Made by a program: the position numbers and the translations under genes | Part shown: piece after piece, positions 8,471 through 16,029 of the stretch | How the letters are laid out: each line of letters begins with the position of its first letter | Numbering within the stretch: position 1 is the first letter of the stretch | Assembly: GCF_035474595.1 (NCBI RefSeq) | Contig: NZ_DATIND010000154.1 | Span: 1 to 32,525, forward strand | DNA: 32,525 nt | Reading direction: 5' to 3' | Origin: Longimicrobium sp. | GTDB taxonomy: Bacteria; Gemmatimonadota; Gemmatimonadetes; Longimicrobiales; Longimicrobiaceae | Notes under the pieces: model-generated | Told to the model about the DNA's origin: nothing | Seen by the model: the letters and a program-made list of their open reading frames with translations, nothing else | Databases searched by the model: none

Positions 8471-8508
8471 AGTTTCGTACTTCCGTACTCCTCGTACTTT
8501 CGTACTTC
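8471..8508. repeat. Short imperfect tandem repeat (CGTACT motif, four units)
   Basis: CGTACT occurs at 8476, 8484, 8493 and 8501, spaced 8, 9 and 8 bases apart, in a TTCGTACTT-like context. The array sits immediately beyond the stop codon of the TonB receptor gene. A slippage-prone microsatellite is the simplest reading. Confidence 0.6.
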
Positions 8509-8514
8509 CCCGCC

Positions 8515-10854
8515 TCAGATCCCCGTCGCGATGCGCAGGACGATGCTCCGCCCCGGGTCCAGCGCGAACTCCTTGTAGCGGTTCAGGAAGCTGCGGTAGG
8601 CGGTGTCCAGCGCGTTGCGGACCTGCAGGTCCACCCGGAAGCTGCGGGGGCCGAAGCGCCGCTCGAACCCGCCGCCCACGTCCAGCAGCGCGTAGCCGGC
8701 GGGCGCCAGCTCGTCCTCCGCGGCGTGCGTCTGCTTGGCGACCATCTCCACGCCGGCGGAAAGGTAGCCGCTCCCCAGGCCGAACAGGCTGCCGGGGCGG
8801 TACTCGGCCTCGGCGCGGCCGCGCGCGGGCGGGATCAGCGCCAGGTCCTCGCCCGTCCCCCGCTCCGTGCCGCGGACGTAGTCGAACACGCCGCGCAGCG
8901 TGAGCGGGCGCAGCACGCGCACCTCGGCCTGCGCCTCCACGCCGCGCAGCAGCGCGTCGGTCTGCGTGGTGCGGAACACGCGCAGGCCGCCGATGAACAC
9001 GTCGGTCGGCGCGGTGACGATGAAGTCGTCGATGGCGTTGCGGAAGACGGAGACCTCCATGCGCGCCGTGGCGCCCGTCCACCGCACCCCGCCGTCGATC
9101 TCCAGCCCCTGCTCCTGCGTGAGGGTGGAATCGCCCACGTCGAAGCGTGCCTCGCCGATGCGCGGGCCGTTGGCGTACAGCTCGAAGAGCGTGGGCGCGC
9201 GCCACGAGCGGCCCACCCCCGCCGTCAGCGCCAGCCCGCGGGCCACGCCCAGCACCGCGCCCGCGTTCCACGACGCCGCGGTCCAGCTCCGCTCGTCGTC
9301 GCTGGGCAGGCCGAGCGCGGGGACGTCGTTGGCGGTGAGCCAGCGGTGGTCCACGCGCGCGCCGGCCATCAGCCGCAGCGGCCCGAAGTCGTTCTGCCAC
9401 ACCGCGAACGCGCCGCCCGAGGCGATGCTGGCGTCGGGCACCAGCAGCTCGGGGCCGCGCGAGTCGTTGCGCTGCGCCAGCCCCGAGACGCCGAGCGTGG
9501 CCTGGCCGTAGCCGCCGGGGGCCAGGTGCGCCAGCACGTCGGCGGTGAAGGTGTTCAGCAGCAGGTCGAACTGCACGCTCTCGTTCCCCTCCGCCTGCGC
9601 CGCGACGCCGGCGGCGACGGGGACGACCGGCTCGTCGGCCACCTCCTGCAGCACGTGGCGCTGCAGCTGCGCGCGCGTCTCGATGCGCACGCCGGGGAGC
9701 GGGAAGTTGCCGGAAAGCTGCAGCCGGTCATCCGACAGCTTCCGTTCGGGCCCGCCCTCCTCCTCTTCCTCCTCCGCGGCGGAGATGGCGCCGCGCCGGC
9801 TCGCGGCGGCGGCGTCGATGGTCACCGGCCCGTCGGCCTCGAGGAGCTTGAACTCGCCGCCATAGCGCTGGTAGCGCAGCGCCAGCGTCCCCCAGCCGCG
9901 GCTCATCCCCACCGCCGCCTCGCCGTTCACCGCGCCGAAGCCGGTGTTGGGGATCTCGCCGTCGGGCGTGTGCACGTCCTGCCCCATGCGGCCGATCACC
10001 GTCGCGCGCCAGCCGAAGCTCCCCGTCGCTCCCTCGCCGCGGGCCACCAGTCCCCCCTCCAGGTTGCCGCTGGCGAAGTACGTCTCCACGCCGCCGCGCA
10101 TGAACGGGCGCCCGGAGCCGTCCGGAAGCGCCTCGGGGATCACGTTCACCACGCCGCCCACGGCGTCCGATCCGTAGAGAAGGCTGGCGGGGCCGCGGAT
10201 CACCTCCACGCGCTCGGCCAGCCGCGCGTCCACCGACGGCGCGTCCTCGTCGCTCCACGAGTAGTCCTCCAGCCGCAGCCCGTCGGCCAGCACCGCCACG
10301 CGCGCCCCGAAGAGGCCGCGGATCACCGGCTTCCCCACCTGCTCGCCGGTGGTCAGCGCGCGCACGCCAGGGAGGGTGGCCAGGCTGCGCGCGAGGGAGA
10401 CGGAATGCTCGCGGCGCAGGCGCTCCGGCCCCAGCGTGGACGCCGGGAGCGGCGAGCTGGAGATGAGGTCGGGAGACCGCGACGCGGTGACGGCCACCGT
10501 CTCCAGCTCGAACGTCCGCTCCTGCAGCGCCACCGTGAGGTTCGGGATGTCCTCGTGGCCGGTGATGACCCGCGTCTCGGTGGCGAACCCCGGCGCGGTG
10601 ACGCGCAGCGTGTACGCGCCCGCGGGAAGCCCGCCCAGCGCGAAGCTGCCGTCGCGGCCAGTGCGGGTGCCGCGCTGCAGCTCCAGCACGGTGACCTGCG
10701 CCGCGGCAACCGGCCGCCCCAACGCGTCGGTCACGCGCCCGCGCAGCGTGTCCTGGACGGCGGCGAGGGTGGAGTTGGGGATGGAGGCCGCGTGCGGCCT
10801 GGCGGACGGCGCGGCCGCCAGCGCGGCGGCGATCAGCGGAATGGCTGTGATCAT
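8515..10854 (-). CDS. TonB-dependent outer-membrane receptor with carboxypeptidase-regulatory-like domain (ZnuD-like)
   Basis: This gene encodes a 779-aa outer-membrane active transporter. A signal peptide (about residues 1-22) is followed by a carboxypeptidase-regulatory-like beta-sandwich (LRGRVTDALGRPVAAAQVTVLEL ... AGAYTLRVTAPGF). The plug domain comes next (LPGVRALTTGEQVGKPVIRGLFGARVAVLADGLRLED ... VEVIRGPASLLYGSDAVGGVVNVI), then a long barrel ending in the family's typical final strand. From memory, the plug resembles ZnuD-type zinc receptors. Around residue 360, one extracellular loop carries a run of six glutamates (AAEEEEEEGG), which could bind divalent cations in place of the His-rich loop of ZnuD. 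The ligand is not proven; vitamin B12 or siderophore uptake remain alternatives. No zinc-regulator site was recognised upstream. Confidence 0.92.
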   Translation of the reverse strand: MITAIPLIAAALAAAPSARPHAASIPNSTLAAVQDTLRGRVTDALGRPVAAAQVTVLELQRGTRTGRDGSFALGGLPAGAYTLRVTAPGFATETRVITGHEDIPNLTVALQERTFELETVAVTASRSPDLISSSPLPASTLGPERLRREHSVSLARSLATLPGVRALTTGEQVGKPVIRGLFGARVAVLADGLRLEDYSWSDEDAPSVDARLAERVEVIRGPASLLYGSDAVGGVVNVIPEALPDGSGRPFMRGGVETYFASGNLEGGLVARGEGATGSFGWRATVIGRMGQDVHTPDGEIPNTGFGAVNGEAAVGMSRGWGTLALRYQRYGGEFKLLEADGPVTIDAAAASRRGAISAAEEEEEEGGPERKLSDDRLQLSGNFPLPGVRIETRAQLQRHVLQEVADEPVVPVAAGVAAQAEGNESVQFDLLLNTFTADVLAHLAPGGYGQATLGVSGLAQRNDSRGPELLVPDASIASGGAFAVWQNDFGPLRLMAGARVDHRWLTANDVPALGLPSDDERSWTAASWNAGAVLGVARGLALTAGVGRSWRAPTLFELYANGPRIGEARFDVGDSTLTQEQGLEIDGGVRWTGATARMEVSVFRNAIDDFIVTAPTDVFIGGLRVFRTTQTDALLRGVEAQAEVRVLRPLTLRGVFDYVRGTERGTGEDLALIPPARGRAEAEYRPGSLFGLGSGYLSAGVEMVAKQTHAAEDELAPAGYALLDVGGGFERRFGPRSFRVDLQVRNALDTAYRSFLNRYKEFALDPGRSIVLRIATGI

Positions 10855-11175
10855 GGGGATGAAGATGTCGGTGAGCGGCGGACGGTCTGCGGAAGACTAG
10901 ATCCCCGGCCCCGCGCGAGCAACCGGGCCGGCGGAGATGACCGCACCCGCCTCCGATTCTCCTTCCCGCTACGCAAACCTTGCGTTTGTCCCGGCGAGCG
11001 CCCGGATGCGACCGTTGCCGAGGTACGGGGTGTAGCTGAGACGGGGCATGAGCGCATGCTCCGGACGCTCCCTCCGCGCCAGCGCCGTCTCACTCGCTGC
11101 GGCACGCATGGATACCGGGGTGTGCACGGACGCCTTTCGGGAGCATTCCAGGAACTCCAATCTCCGGGAGAACAC

Positions 11176-11346
11176 ATGAAGAAGCTGCAGCTCGACCTCG
11201 ACCAGCTCCACGTGGAGGGCTTCGTCACCGACGCTCCGCTGGATGAGCGGGGCACCGTGGAGGGGGCCCAGACCATCATCGAAGGTACGTGCGGCCCCAG
11301 CTGCCTCCCCAGCGGATGCACCTTCCACTGCACCACCGACTGCTGA
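11176..11346 (+). CDS. RiPP precursor-like peptide with pinensin-type leader, 5 Cys core
   Basis: This 56-aa peptide has a leader of the form MKKLQLDLDQLHVEGF and a short core with Cys39, Cys43, Cys48, Cys52 and Cys56 plus Thr and Ser residues. The leader pattern LxLDxLxVExF is shared with the larger peptide at 30111 and resembles the leaders of pinensin-type class I lanthipeptide precursors of Bacteroidota and Gemmatimonadota (recalled, not searched). GGGAGAAC just upstream of the ATG provides a ribosome site, and a strong terminator follows, so it is a single-gene transcript. No lanthionine dehydratase, cyclase, protease or exporter gene is nearby; any modification enzymes must lie elsewhere. 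The upstream open frame in the same phase is only the antisense shadow of the TonB receptor. The 321-bp gap before this gene shows nothing else recognisable. Confidence 0.75.
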   Translation: MKKLQLDLDQLHVEGFVTDAPLDERGTVEGAQTIIEGTCGPSCLPSGCTFHCTTDC

Positions 11347-11370
11347 GCACCTCGCCACGGGCAGGCCATG

Positions 11371-11415
11371 AAGAAGCAGAGCCGCGGAGAGTCGTCCGCG
11401 GCTCTGCTTCTTTTT
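11371..11415 (+). terminator. Rho-independent terminator of the precursor peptide gene
   Basis: AAGAAGCAGAGCCGCGGA pairs perfectly with its reverse complement (18 bp) across the loop GAGTCG, and a run of five T follows. It begins 25 bases after the peptide stop codon. This is the clearest intrinsic terminator in the window. Confidence 0.95.
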
Positions 11416-11658
11416 CCGGCCGTCAGCCGGCGGTACGGCGGGAAGGATGGCCGCGTGGTCCGGAGAGGGGCGTCGGGAGAGGATCACCGGCACGAGGATG
11501 TCGATCCGGCGCGGCGCCGTTCGTCGTCTGGGTGAGAGCCGCCGCCATGGCCGCGTGAGAGATGCGCGCCCGAAGGGCCGGGACCCCGGCGGGGCGGCCG
11601 AACCGATGACGGAGCGTGGAGATGATGGTGGGGGAAAGCCGGACCCGCCGGGGGCCCG

Positions 11659-11727
11659 GCGCCGTTGGCAACAGTCGTATCGTTGCCTACGGCGCGCGCA
11701 GCCCGGTTTGGCGCCTCGGCGCCAAAC
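11659..11727 (+). other. Two adjacent hairpins in the gap before the radical-SAM gene
   Basis: The 422-bp gap 11416-11837 has no credible gene. It contains two inverted repeats. The first has stems GCGCCG/CGGCGC and GGCAAC/GTTGCC, separated by a 2x2 internal loop, at 11659-11695. The second is a nearly uninterrupted palindrome GTTTGGCGCC-TC-GGCGCCAAAC at 11706-11727. They could be a leader structure or a protein-binding site; no known RNA family was recognised. Confidence 0.5.
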
Positions 11728-11837
11728 ACGCCCGAACCCCGCGGTTCCAGCCGTCGACGACGAGACACTTGCGCCGGGACGGTCTTCGCCTTTTATTCGG
11801 ATACCGAACGGATTCCGAAGCGGAGAGGGAGGCGCAG

Positions 11838-13115
11838 ATGGACGCGGACATGCCGCTGGAGCGGAAGCTGGACATCCTGATGGAGATGGCGGGCGACGAC
11901 CACGAGGGCGCCGGCGGAAAGGCGCGCGTGCTGCCCCCGCGGCTGCGGCACGCGAAGGAGGTGGGCGCGCTGCGGCCGCTGAACATCCGGCAGCTGCGCA
12001 CGCAGGTGGGCAAGGTGTCGCTGATGCGCATCCTGATGACCAACGCCTGCTCGTTCAACTGCCACTACTGCCCCATGCGGCGCGACCGCAGCATGCCCCG
12101 CACGCTGCTGAAGCCCGAGGAGCTGGTCCGCATCTTCCTGGAGGCGCACCGCCGCGGCTGGTGCAGCGGGCTGTTCCTGACCACGGGGATCCCCGGCCGG
12201 CCGACCAAGGTGATGGACGACCTGATCACCGTGCTGGAGCTGCTGCGGGTGAAGCACCGCTTCGCCGGGTACGTGCACGTGAAGATGGTTCCCGGCGCCG
12301 AGCCCGCGCAGATCGAGCGATTGACGGCGCTGGCCAGCCGCGTGTCGCTGAACCTGGAGGCGCCCTGCGGCAGCTCGCTCGCGCGGATCGCGCCGGAGAA
12401 GAGCCTCGACACCGCGCTGGAGTCGCTGGACCGCGCCCGCCGCCAGGTGGTCCGCGAGCGCGAGGAGAAGGCGATGGGGCGCCCGGCCGACCCGCTGCGC
12501 CCCGGCGGGACGAGCGGGATGACGATGCAGTTCGTGGTGGGCGCCACGCCCGACAGCGACCGCACGCTGGTGGGAAAGGTGACGGAGCTGTACGCGAAGG
12601 GCGGCATCCACCACGCGCACTTCAGCGCCTTCCGCCCCATCCGCGAGACGCCGATGGAGGAGGCGCCCGCCGCGCCCGCGCTGCGCGAGGTGCGGCTGTA
12701 CCAGACCGACTACCTGCTGCGCCAGTACGGCTTCGGGGCGGACGAGGTGGTGTTCGACGGCAAGGGGAACCTGCCGCTGGCGAACGACCCCAAGACGACG
12801 TGGGCGCTGGCGCACCCCGAGCGCTTTCCCGTGGAGGTGCGCACCGCGCCGTACGAGGAGCTGGTGCGCGTCCCCGGCATCGGCCCCGGCGCGGCGAAGA
12901 AGCTGGTGGCCGAGCGCGGGCGCACGGTGCTGCGCTCGCTGGCCGACCTGCGCGGGCTGGGCGTGGTCACCACGCGCGCGGCGGGGTTCCTGACGCTGAA
13001 CGGCCGCCGCTTCCAGGACGTGCGCTGGGCGGAGCAGCTGGGCTTCTGGGGCGCGGACGACGACACCGGCCGCCACCACTTCACCTACGACGTCAGCCCG
13101 GGGACCTTTCGATGA
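11838..13115 (+). CDS. Radical SAM protein with helix-hairpin-helix domain (putative DNA modification/repair type)
   Basis: This is a 425-aa radical SAM enzyme. The iron-sulfur cluster motif is Cys71-x3-Cys75-x2-Cys78 (CSFNCHYC), and the sequence continues with GLFLTTGIPG, VHVKMVPG and NLEAPC, typical of the family annotated as putative DNA modification/repair radical SAM protein (recalled as TIGR03916). The C-terminal region carries a helix-hairpin-helix DNA-binding motif near residue 345 (VPGIGPGAAKKLV). The ATG at 11838 is chosen because AGGGAGG lies five bases upstream and the family-like sequence begins there; an in-frame extension back to 11616 has no protein-like character. In many genomes this gene is paired with a UdgX-type uracil-DNA-glycosylase-like gene, and none is visible here. 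Instead, its stop codon overlaps the start of a small unknown gene (ATGA). Confidence 0.9.
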   Translation: MDADMPLERKLDILMEMAGDDHEGAGGKARVLPPRLRHAKEVGALRPLNIRQLRTQVGKVSLMRILMTNACSFNCHYCPMRRDRSMPRTLLKPEELVRIFLEAHRRGWCSGLFLTTGIPGRPTKVMDDLITVLELLRVKHRFAGYVHVKMVPGAEPAQIERLTALASRVSLNLEAPCGSSLARIAPEKSLDTALESLDRARRQVVREREEKAMGRPADPLRPGGTSGMTMQFVVGATPDSDRTLVGKVTELYAKGGIHHAHFSAFRPIRETPMEEAPAAPALREVRLYQTDYLLRQYGFGADEVVFDGKGNLPLANDPKTTWALAHPERFPVEVRTAPYEELVRVPGIGPGAAKKLVAERGRTVLRSLADLRGLGVVTTRAAGFLTLNGRRFQDVRWAEQLGFWGADDDTGRHHFTYDVSPGTFR

Positions 13116-13318
13116 CGCCCGGCCACCCGCTCCTCTGGCGCGACCGCGCCCGCACACAGGACACGCCGCGCGCGAGCCACCGCGCCCCCACGCTCCGCAT
13201 CGTCCCCGCCGACGGCGCGCGCGGAGGCGGCGAGCGCGAGCTCCGCCGCCGCGGCGACGCCGGGCGCGAGCGGGAGTTCCATCCGTACGGGCTGATGGCG
13301 TGGTGGCCGCAGGCGTGA
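13112..13318 (+). CDS. Small basic protein of unknown function, ATGA-coupled to the radical-SAM gene
   Basis: This 68-aa open frame starts at the ATG that overlaps the radical-SAM stop codon (ATGA). Nearly every codon ends in G or C, as in the surrounding real genes. The product is rich in Arg, with RAPTLRIVPADGA in the middle and a distinctive end, FHPYGLMAWWPQA. I do not recognise a family. The overlap suggests translational coupling and a shared role with the radical-SAM enzyme. It could also be the remnant of a larger partner gene. The 281-bp stretch after it holds only the hairpin at 13543. Confidence 0.55.
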   Translation: MTPGHPLLWRDRARTQDTPRASHRAPTLRIVPADGARGGGERELRRRGDAGREREFHPYGLMAWWPQA

Positions 13319-13542
13319 CCGCGGCCGCTCCGGCCTCCGCGAGCGGACGCTAGGAAGAGGACTCCCCACGATAGGAGTCGAGCGCGTCCAGGGTGGCGCG
13401 CTCCGCGGCTTGCGCGTCCGCCTCGATCTCGTCGCGGCTACAACAGCACACAGTCCGCCTTCGCGCCGCCTTCGCGGACTTCATCGGTGTGGGGAGAACG
13501 GTCGTTCCGGCATCAATGTTCTCACCGCACGGAACTGCGCAA

Positions 13543-13575
13543 AGCGGGCCGGCGACATCGTGTCGCCGGCCCGCT
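13543..13575 (-). terminator. Hairpin downstream of the secreted unknown protein gene
   Basis: AGCGGGCCGGCGACA pairs with its full reverse complement across a TCG loop (15 bp). It lies 25 bases past the stop codon of the minus-strand gene. No T-run is seen. It also faces the plus-strand radical-SAM unit and could serve both directions. Confidence 0.65.
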
Positions 13576-13599
13576 ATCGGTCGGTGGTGCCGGGCTCGC

Positions 13600-14148
13600 T
13601 CAGCCGCGAGTCTGCGCGCGGGGGCGGAACTCCTGGAAGCGGCAGCCGTCTAGCGCGACGAACACGGCGCCCGGCCTCGCGGCGCCCACGGCGGCGTAGA
13701 CGGGGACGCCGGCGTAGCGCGCGAAGGGGCCCACGGTGCCCGGCGCCAGCTCGCGCGGGGCGCTGTACTTCACGTACGTGACGCCGTTCAGCTGCATCCG
13801 CTCGCCCTGGGCGAACCAGCGCGCGGCGGCGGCGTTCGGCACGGCGGGATAGGCGGTGCGCAGCGCGACGCGGTTGCCGCGCAGCACGGCCAGGGTGTCG
13901 CCCGTCTCGTCGTCGATCATCCCGAACACCTGCACCGGCCCGCTCTCCTGCGCCAGGCAGGCCGAGAAGAGCCGCTCCGCCCGCGCGCGCGGCGAGGGCG
14001 AGCCAGACGCGGGAACCGGGAGCTGCGGGGCGACGAACCCGTCCGCACGTGCGGAGCCGGCGTACACTCGGGCGGGCGATGCGGCCAGGAATGCGGGAAG
14101 AAGCAGGAGCGCGAACCCGGCCAGGTGCCGGAGATTGGGAGCTCTCAT
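13600..14148 (-). CDS. Secreted protein of unknown function
   Basis: This is a 182-aa protein with a clear signal peptide (LAGFALLLLPAFLAASPARVYA). The mature part begins with a Pro/Ser/Ala-rich segment. It continues as a compact domain containing FSACLAQESGPVQVFGMIDDETGDTLAVLRGNRVALRTAYP, MQLNGVTYVKYSAPREL and YAAVGAARPGAVFVALDGCRFQEF. Two cysteines, one in each half, could form a disulfide outside the cytoplasm. The domain is not one I recognise. The gene stands alone, convergent with the radical-SAM unit. No Shine-Dalgarno of note was found. Confidence 0.75.
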   Translation of the reverse strand: MRAPNLRHLAGFALLLLPAFLAASPARVYAGSARADGFVAPQLPVPASGSPSPRARAERLFSACLAQESGPVQVFGMIDDETGDTLAVLRGNRVALRTAYPAVPNAAAARWFAQGERMQLNGVTYVKYSAPRELAPGTVGPFARYAGVPVYAAVGAARPGAVFVALDGCRFQEFRPRAQTRG

Positions 14149-14592
14149 CGTGGGAAGCCTCGATTCAGGAACGGAAGAGACCTGATTTTTCAGGCCGCGC
14201 GGGAGAGCCAGGGAGCAGCTTCACTCGCACGGCGTAGCAGTGGCAGAGGTCGTGCCCTGCGTGGCTGATAGCGTAAGTGACGGATTCTCAATAAGATGGA
14301 AGATAGATCCGGGTCCGTGGAGCGATGGATCTGCTCCGGATCAATGCCGTCCGGCGCAACGATGCGTTACAGGGATGAGGATGAACGAGGACAGTTCGGG
14401 AGGAGGATGACGAGCGCCGCGATGAGTTGAGATCCCCACGGCCGCACGGATGCCGCGGGGTGGTGGCGGGCGGCTCGGCATGCGATTAGTATCGCGGATT
14501 TTTTCTGAAGAGAGTGTTGTCAGTACGCGGAGAAGCGAGGCATCACCATCCTGATGACGCAGTTGGCTGAGGCCGTTCTCGCGCGGATTCAG
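14149..14592. other. Gene-free stretch between the secreted protein gene and repeat A copy 3
   Basis: No convincing coding sequence was found in these 444 bases on either strand. The sequence is less GC-rich than its surroundings, for example around GCGGATTTTTTCTGAAG near 14492. The minus-strand promoter of the secreted-protein gene probably lies at its left end. I see no repeat or RNA gene here. Confidence 0.5.
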
Positions 14593-14695
14593 CGGTGCGC
14601 GGGCTGGCCCGTCACCGGCGACTGAAGTCGCAGCAACAACTACGGGAAGCCTCGCAAACTGCGCGAGGCTGATCCGCTCATTCCGCGGCATCGGC
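14593..14695 (+). repeat. Dispersed repeat A, copy 3
   Basis: This full unit is nearly identical to copy 2 from GTGCGCGGGCTGGCC to CATCGGCGC. The first palindrome reads GCGACT-GA-AGTCGC and the second hairpin AGCCTCGC-N7-GCGAGGCT. It sits just beyond the aquaporin terminator. The minus-strand open frame that can be drawn through it is not a gene. Confidence 0.88.
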
Positions 14696-14744
14696 GCACA
14701 CTACCTACCTCCTTTCACCCTCCCCGGACGCGCGGAACGACAAC

Positions 14745-14783
14745 AAAAACGACCGGGCGCCGAAAAGATCGGCGCCCGGTCGT
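14745..14783 (-). terminator. Rho-independent terminator of the aquaporin-family gene
   Basis: ACGACCGGGCGCCGA pairs perfectly with its reverse complement across a five-base loop. On the minus strand the stem is followed by TTTTTGTTG. It lies about 22 bases after the stop codon of the channel gene, which fits a textbook intrinsic terminator. Confidence 0.88.
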
Positions 14784-14804
14784 GATTTGCGGAGAGGCTC
14801 AGGC

Positions 14805-15518
14805 TCAGGCCTCGGAAGCGACCGCCGGCTCGTCGGCCGACTGCTTCAGGCCGGCGGGAAACGGAACCGAGACCGGCTCGAACTCCGCGGGGTGCTGCAC
14901 GCGGAAGGCGGCCGCCGCCAGCGCCGCGCCCACGATGGGCCCCGCGACGTAGAACCAGACGTGCGCGACCGGGGCGCTGCCCAGCAGCGCCGTCACGATC
15001 GCCGGGCCGAGCCCGACCGCCGGGTTGAACGCGCCGCCGGAAACCGGCCCGCCCGCGAAGGCGCCCGCCATCACCGTGAGCCCGATCGCCAGGCCGAAGT
15101 ACGAGTTGCCGGCCGTTTCGCGCGTGGTCGCCACGTTCAGCACCACCAGCGCCAGCGCGAAGGTGAACAGCGCCTCGACCCCGAGCACCACCGCGGCGGA
15201 AGCACCGGCCGCCGGCGCGGGAACGAAGGTCTGCCCCACGATGCCGTACACCGCCAGCGCCGCCAGCGTGGCGCCCGCGACCTGTGCCACCATGTACGCA
15301 GCCGCCTCGCCCACGGCGATCTTGCCGCGGAGGAGGACGGCCACCGTGACGGCCGGGTTGTAGTGCGCGCCCGAGATGGCACCGCCCATGTACACCATCA
15401 CCATCAGCGCGGCGCCGATGGCCAGCGGCGCCAGCGGCAGCCCGGCGGTGACGGTGAGCCCGATGGTCAGCACCAGGAAGAAGGTGCCGATGACTTCCGT
15501 CAGCAGCTTGCGAGTCAT
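14805..15518 (-). CDS. MIP/aquaporin-family channel with altered second NPA motif
   Basis: This 237-aa integral membrane channel has six hydrophobic helices and two NPA half-helices. The first is HYNPAV (Asn54-Pro-Ala) and the second is GGAFNPAVGLGP (Asn165-Pro-Ala). Water and glycerol channels normally carry an Arg directly after the second NPA as part of the selectivity filter; here it is Val168. The pore may therefore be wider or pass a different neutral solute. The last 30 residues are a soluble tail rich in Pro, Glu and Ala. GAGG upstream of the ATG supports the start, and an intrinsic terminator closes the gene, so it is a single-gene unit. Calling it a water channel would go beyond the evidence. 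Confidence 0.9.
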   Translation of the reverse strand: MTRKLLTEVIGTFFLVLTIGLTVTAGLPLAPLAIGAALMVMVYMGGAISGAHYNPAVTVAVLLRGKIAVGEAAAYMVAQVAGATLAALAVYGIVGQTFVPAPAAGASAAVVLGVEALFTFALALVVLNVATTRETAGNSYFGLAIGLTVMAGAFAGGPVSGGAFNPAVGLGPAIVTALLGSAPVAHVWFYVAGPIVGAALAAAAFRVQHPAEFEPVSVPFPAGLKQSADEPAVASEA

Positions 15519-15860
15519 GAATCCCTCGGCGGGTGAGGTTGAACGCGGCGGAGTTTATCGGATCTGCCGCTGAACTGGATTGGGGTGAGAGCGCCAAATC
15601 TATATGCGGGAGACGGATACGCCTAGTCCCCCGTACGCCGCGCGTCGCGCGCCCGCCCGGAAGCATTCGGACGGGCGCGGAAAACGTGCGGCCGCCGGGC
15701 GCCGTCCCCTGCAAGGCGGCGCGCCGACGATCGCCCGTGGACGCGAGTCGTGGCGAAAACCGGTCATCCGCCGCACGCCATCCCGCTTGCGCCGAACCGC
15801 GGAAATCCGGTATTCGCCTGCAGGGATTGGCCGACGCCGCAGGGAATCTCCACCCCATTC

Positions 15861-15892
15861 TTGACAGTTCGTCCCACGAACGCCACTGTAAC
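15861..15892 (+). promoter_or_regulatory. Possible promoter with an inverted repeat upstream of the multicopper oxidase
   Basis: TTGACA is followed directly by GTTCGT-CCC-ACGAAC, a perfect inverted repeat placed where a repressor or activator could act. The -10 element is weak (only ACTGTA/CTGTAA-like sequences at a suitable distance). The position, about 140 bases before the oxidase ATG, is reasonable. The assignment is tentative. Confidence 0.35.
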
Positions 15893-15918
15893 GGATTCAC
15901 GTTGCAGTTGTGTTCGAT

Positions 15919-15947
15919 GGCACCATCGGCGCGCCTTCGATGGTGCC
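15919..15947 (+). other. Hairpin in the leader of the multicopper oxidase
   Basis: GGCACCATCG pairs perfectly with CGATGGTGCC across a nine-base loop. It lies between the possible promoter and the oxidase start. It could be an attenuator or a leader structure. The 511-bp gap 15519-16029 has no gene of its own. Confidence 0.45.
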
Positions 15948-16029
15948 GCCGGCCGGTGGAAACGCCGCCGCCGGGCTCGACGGAAAATCACCCGCAGTCC
16001 CGCCGCTCACCCAAGCAAAAGGAACCGCG

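Noticed and set aside
8389-11346. A 985-codon plus-strand open frame ending at the stop of the short precursor peptide
   Set aside because: It is the antisense shadow of the TonB receptor gene, kept open by GC-rich codons, and runs by chance in phase into the precursor. Its translation is low-complexity Arg/Ala/His; only the last 56 codons look like a gene.
14341-14691. A 116-codon minus-strand open frame in the gap before the aquaporin
   Set aside because: Its first part is the reverse complement of repeat A, and the same residues (SLAQFARLPVVVAA) appear in spurious frames over other copies. It is repeat sequence, not a gene.
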